From: Sialis fuliginosa
Taxonomy: Eukaryota; Arthropoda; Insecta; Megaloptera; Sialidae
Direction of reading: 5' to 3'
Assembly (NCBI GenBank): GCA_961205875.1
Contig: OY540812.1
Span: 2,170,001-2,234,000 of the forward strand
DNA length: 64,000 nucleotides
In this document: piece by piece, positions 59,735 to 64,000 of the stretch
Layout: every line of letters begins with the position of its first letter
How positions within the stretch are numbered: the first letter of the stretch is position 1
Notes under the pieces: model-generated
The model's input: only the letters and a program-made list of their open reading frames with translations
Databases searched by the model: none
What the model was told of the DNA's origin: nothing
Program-made: the position numbers and the translations under genes

Positions 59735-60520
59735 AATATCTGCCTTGGGAACCACGGGACTTTCTTATACCTAACCTAACCTAACCTAACAGTGAATTGT
59801 ATACGTGATTCTTTGTTTATTAAAACATTTCTAACAAACTAACAAGAAAGAACAAAATGAATAATTTTATATTTATATAACAAGTGATTTTTTTAACGTA
59901 ATAACTGAAAACGGATGTTTACTCTTGTAAATTTTTGGATTTTTGAATTATTTTTGAAATAAAAAAAAAATGTTTTAGATAAAAAATGTCGAGTATGTTA
60001 TTATCTATAATTTATTCCCCATACATTTTTTTCTCTGTTATGAACCATTTGAATTATAATAATTTTTTTTTTTTCAAAAATTCGTTTTTACAAAAATATG
60101 AATAGAACATAAATTATAGATATAGATATTACCTACATTTTTTAACTTGACCATTTTTCTCTATTTTGCACTGTTTCCGAGTAATTCGAAAAATTCAAAA
60201 ATCGACGTAGGTAAACATCTGTATCCGGTTGAAAGATCGTTTTCAAAAATAGGACGTTTTCTTCCCAGCCAAAAATTAATCTTAAATATAAAATATCAGC
60301 CTTCTACGATTTGTCGTATTTGAGTTACAGCGCTTACAGACAGACAGACAGACAGACGGACACACAGACATCATGGCGAAAATAGTCAGAATGGTTTCAG
60401 GGAAGGTCAAAATAGATAATTCCGTCAAAATCCGGAGTTCGAAATCACTACACTATACTTACTTATACTAATGTATATTTCATATACAATATACATGGTA
60501 TATATAAGAAAGTAAAAAAA
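59735..60520 (+). mobile_element. CTTTCTTATACGTAA-family repeat with CCTAA expansion
   Basis: The body is collinear with 31695-32430 and 10690-11280. At the position where other copies read 'atacgtaatcctaacagtg' it reads four tandem CCTAA units (59770-59789). A (gaca)n run is at 60338-60360. Confidence 0.8.
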
Positions 60521-60629
60521 TAATTTATATTTTATCAATCAAATGTGGCGCGATAAGGGGTTGAGGCGCAAAGCCCCTAGTTTATAATATAAGTACCTAC
60601 CGATAATTCTATTAATTCATAATCCATTG

Positions 60630-60890
60630 TTCAGCACCTTCACCATAACATCGGCAAGTCGCTCAGAGAGAGATCCAGACAGCCGTGGTGTACGCGTGCA
60701 TTGTGGATCGAGGTACCTCTGGAGCGAGCGAGCCCCCGCCGAGTTGACCACATAATAAAATCATCCGTGGACGGAATATTGGTTTATAAATACATGTGTT
60801 TTATCGCGTCCACTTTTCTATGCACTAAATCCCATAGTATCGACAAGAGGTGCACGCACTGATATGTACAGCTCGGCCACAATAAGAATT
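60630..60890. promoter_or_regulatory. GC-richer unique island in intron 2
   Basis: 'gtggtgtacgcgtgcattgt' and 'gagcgagcgagcccccgccg' lie in AT-rich flanks. No repeat partner. No exon fits, since candidate acceptors lead to early stops. Confidence 0.35.
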
Positions 60891-61019
60891 AACGTCGTTT
60901 TTACTTTCTTATACGTGGACTATGTTATGCAGTAATGTATCAACCCAAACAAATATCATTTTTGAGTTATAAATACAATTTTATCCATACTAATATTATA
61001 AATGCGAAAGTAACATAAA

Positions 61020-61490
61020 TTCATGACGTATTAATTAGTATTTAAAATTAAAATTTTGAGAGTGTTTTTCACCCTTTCAATGGCTGTTTAGGCACGTACA
61101 AATAATAAATGTCCCTTAGGTTCAATTGAACTACAAATGTACCAAGTCTTATCAAAATTAGTGAGATAATACTCGCAACGTTCACTTTTTAGACGATAAA
61201 AATTACAACATTTCGAATATTTCCAAAACCCCTAATCCGATTAGCACCAAAATCAATAGATCTGGAGTACTCCCTGAGACAAACATTTTCCCCAAAAATA
61301 ATTCAGATCGGTGCATTTTTACAGTAGTTATCGTGAACGAAAGAAAATTCTACATCCAGACACACGCACAGCCGCCATGCAGAAATTAACTTTTCTTTAC
61401 GTTTTGAAGTACAATCAGAATCTGTCGTTATCTCGTACACGATTTTTCGACGGTATTACAATACTTCCATTTCCTTCGGAACATGTTTTC
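61020..61490 (-). repeat. Dispersed repeat 'gcaccgatctgaatta', copy 3
   Basis: This is a reverse-oriented copy of 53320-53720. The 63-codon frame at 61311 lies within it. Confidence 0.8.
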
Positions 61491-61499
61491 AAAAAGAGT

Positions 61500-62280
61500 T
61501 GAAATTTGTTGCTTAAAAATCTAATATTCAGACCTAGCAACAATATATTGTTAGATAAATAGAATTAGCGATGTTCGTATATGGAAAAAAATTTGTTTAA
61601 ACATTTTTATTTCGTTGGATAGCTAGAAATAATCTGACATCAAGAGTCACCAGGACTGAAGAACGGCGTAGATGTAGAGCCTGCATTAGAAATAGAGGTA
61701 CTCAAATTGAGCAGGATTTGTAAAAATAATAAAAGTTATTTTTTTCAAACCAGATGTTTTATTTTGTTAAAATCAACACGTTTGTGTAAATAACTCCCGC
61801 GTGCTATTTTAACAATTTGCGATCTGTTTTGTTTCTGAGACTCTTTCCTCCTAAGTAGAGAGTTTTTTTTAATAACATTTGTATCTCATTGGATAGCTAG
61901 AAAGATAAGGCAGTTTTTAAAAGACTTTGTACATTAAATTAGTTAGTGATTTTTTTGAAGAATTTGCATTTTAAACAATAAAAAATATCGAAGTGTTAGA
62001 GTTTCGAGGCACTGTGTCGAAGTTTAAGTAAATTGTACTAATTTTGTTGTTTCTAATAAAGTACCGGCATATTGTCTGAGTATCAGAAGCAAAATAAAAA
62101 AATATACTGTCTATTAAAAAACAAAAAATAAGTTGAAATTTGGGATATTTTTGAAAAATTCTAAATATCTCAGTAACGGTTAACATTTGTATAAGGCAAT
62201 ATTGGGTTCAAATGGTTACTTGTTATCTCTACTATTACGCCTTACAAGAAATGTATCAAATTACCAGTAACCCTGTATGT
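61500..62280. other. Intronic DNA, no exon seen
   Basis: 'tggatagctagaaataatct' (61617) and 'tggatagctagaaagataag' (61890) suggest a diverged local duplication. The rest is AT-rich. Confidence 0.45.
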
Positions 62281-62284
62281 GCAT

Positions 62285-62530
62285 TCTGATCGTAGCGTGC
62301 TATACAAACAACAATATTAATGTTAATGCGCATCCGTGTTCATTTGTCATTACCTTCGTGAGATTCGATCGGGCTGGCTGTGTGCGCCCAGGCCGCATTG
62401 ATTTACATTCCTATCGATGAATTTGTTTAACAGATGATTCATTATTTAATGTTACTGACTGATAGCTATTATTATATTTTTGTATTATGTATTATTGATA
62501 CTATTATTGCATGAGAGAGATATATGATGA
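62285..62530. promoter_or_regulatory. GC-richer unique island near the right edge
   Basis: 'gattcgatcgggctggctgt' and 'gcgcccaggccgcattgatt' contrast with flanks and match nothing else here. Candidate conserved non-coding element. Confidence 0.35.
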
Positions 62531-62651
62531 TATGATCGTGAGAAATTTTGTATGTAAAATTTTATTTGGTTACAAAAAAAATAACACACAATATTTAATT
62601 ACGTCAAAATTATATGTTTATTAAAAAACTAAAAACACTGAAGAGTACATA

Positions 62652-63138
62652 AGGTTATTGGATATTATCCCAGTAATGGCTATTTTTGAATTAAATTAAA
62701 TATTTGTTGGTATTTGATTACTATGATTTCTGAATATTAATCTATATACATTTAACTGTCTTACAGCGTGATTTGATGACAATCGGCCAATATGTGTCAA
62801 AATGGTGGACATTTAAACTAATTATTAGTATAATTTATTTATTAATTATTATATTATCATAGCAACTGCTTCACATTATTTCAAATTTGACGATTCTTTC
62901 TCTTATATCTTTTGTGTCGTAGTACTTATCATTAGCAAGTGTCCATCACTGCGTACTCATTACTGGAGAAAAAACATAAACAAAGTAAAAGGCTATAATT
63001 TAAAAAAACAAACTACATTTGCGTACTTTGGTAATTAAATTGATTAAATAAAGAGTTACTTGAGTTCATGAGAATAACAAAAAAATAAGCCCGTCAATCA
63101 CAAAAACAGTTATAGCGGCCATAACTGGTGCCAGTACC
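62652..63138 (-). mobile_element. ACTGGCACCAGT-family element, near full length
   Basis: This is a reverse copy ending 'actggtgccagtacc'. A deletion near 63060 removes the 'ttttattagtaac' tract. Confidence 0.84.
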
Positions 63139-63192
63139 TTATATAACAAACGATTTGAGACTCTTCTAGAGTTTCTATGATCTAATAGATCC

Positions 63193-63513
63193 ATGTCGGG
63201 TATTATAAAGGAGCTAGCAAAATTTGCTAGCTAGCAATTACTTTCAAATGGGGTATTAATTCTGTACTAGTATCTATGGATTAACTATGGAATTTAGAGT
63301 AGTTAATTGTAACACAGTTGGCATCTTTCACCGTACAAAAAAATTTTCATAACATCACCACTGTTTTAATACCGTTGGTATTTACTTACTACAACGCGTG
63401 CGCGAAACTTGTCAAAGTCATCAACAAACTCCAAAAGAACTGTCATATAAGTTTGATACCTCATTTGAAAGTGCTTGCGAGCTAGCAAATTTGCTAGCTC
63501 CTTTATAATACCG
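63193..63513 (+). mobile_element. GCTAGC-family MITE, nearly full length
   Basis: It starts 'atgtcgggtattataaagga' and ends 'gctcctttataataccg'. It is about 95% similar by eye to the 2806 copy, with a small interior deletion near 63303. Confidence 0.85.
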
Positions 63514-64000
63514 CTTTATTTATTTACCTATATTCTATGCATACTACTTCATAAAAAACTAATATTAAAAAGTAAAATAAAGATAAGAATTCCAATGTAA
63601 GTATGAATATGTATGCTTATATAAACATAATAAAATTTCTCTCACAATTTAAGATTCGGCACGGCGTATAGCGGCTTCAAAAACATCATTTGCTTTTTAT
63701 AATAGAAACGATCGGTTGTAAAGAAATTTATTATTATCACAAAAGCAGTTCGGGTTATTTTGAATAATTGACATAACTATGGTGAATTGGCTTAATTTAA
63801 GATTAACACAAAAATTAATGCAGGTAGCTGGCAGATTTGTTAAGAAACGAAAAATATGATTGACGTTTTAGAAATTAATATACCGGATAGGTTTTTCTTT
63901 GTTCGGTAGAAATTTGAAAGTTCAAAAAGATTAGTAGATATATAATATACGTCTATACATTTTACATGTGTATAAAAAAAATCATTATTTATTTATTATG
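63514..64000. other. Intronic DNA to the window edge, nothing recognised
   Basis: AT-rich sequence without repeat partners or exon signals. Confidence 0.5.

Larger units (their letters stand above)
29608..64000 (+). other. Start of intron 2, at least 34 kb, continuing past the window
   Basis: It begins at the GTAAGT donor at 29608. No downstream exon of matching phase with good splice sites and a long open frame could be identified to the right edge, so the intron is taken to extend beyond it. The content is mostly transposon-derived, with several unique GC-richer islands. Confidence 0.45.

Noticed and set aside
59770-59790. Interstitial telomere insertion
   Set aside because: Sister repeat copies have one CCTAA at the same place, so slippage is the simpler cause.
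60650-60770. Third coding exon of the gene
   Set aside because: Nearby AG sites lack a pyrimidine tract, and every phase-compatible reading meets a stop or lacks a donor.

Overview
This is a 64 kb, very AT-rich stretch of animal nuclear DNA, almost certainly from a moth or butterfly. Several repeats are of types common in Lepidoptera. These include Lep1/Helitron-like fragments reading 'ataaatgcgaaagtaa...ctgaaccgatc' (about 21478, 27465 and reversed at 5945), a Helitron-type 3' end closing in CTAGT (44654), the inverted 'accgacttcaaaaa' motif (19709/19766), and 'agggtttcgtacctcaaaatg' / 'cggccaagtgcgtgatagggttccgt' tracts (37518, 49580). No ribosomal RNA, intact tRNA, CRISPR array, virus or bacterial-style operon is visible. 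Most long open frames lie inside repeats and are not genes.

One protein-coding gene can be supported, on the + strand. Its first coding exon is 18525..19461 (312 codons plus one base, donor G|GTGAGT). A 36-base microexon at 29572..29607, with a strong acceptor and donor, joins it in phase across a 10.1 kb intron. The gene then runs off the right edge through an intron of at least 34 kb. The protein has ten W-centred short repeats, then a Leu-Leu motif followed by a CtBP-like PLDFT motif, a His run and a Ser/Thr-rich segment. The Leu-Leu plus PLDFT layout resembles the N-terminus of vertebrate LCOR, whose insect relative is the ecdysone-response transcription factor E93 (Eip93F, Mblk-1). That identity is a hypothesis, because the DNA-binding part lies outside the window. 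The leader holds four short upstream ORFs.

Layout: 1..18 kb is upstream intergenic DNA packed with MITEs, three short tandem arrays, a foldback element and a CpG-rich island at 14130..14340. About 18.08..18.52 kb is the GC-rich promoter and leader. 18.5..19.46 kb is coding exon 1. 19.46..29.57 kb is intron 1, with a roughly 1.1 kb tandem array and a unique GC-richer block at 24.08..24.37 kb. 29.57..29.61 kb is the microexon. 29.61..64 kb is intron 2, with a six-unit 183 bp satellite-like array, many MITEs and several unique GC-richer islands (50.3, 52.8, 59.1, 60.7 and 62.3 kb) that are the best candidates for regulatory elements.

The repeats form a small set of recurring non-autonomous families. 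They are a TA-flanked Tc1/mariner-like MITE (6 copies), an ACTGGCACCAGT-ended family (about 9 copies), a GCTAGC-rich MITE (about 6 copies), an AAGGCGGC-ended element, several hAT-like MITEs with 8 bp target duplications, a 0.75 kb foldback element in two inverted copies, and a CTTTCTTATACGTAA-containing family (5 or more copies). No transposase or reverse transcriptase frame was recognised. I found no convincing new molecular system. The most notable items are the W-repeat protein with its microexon and the repeat architecture.
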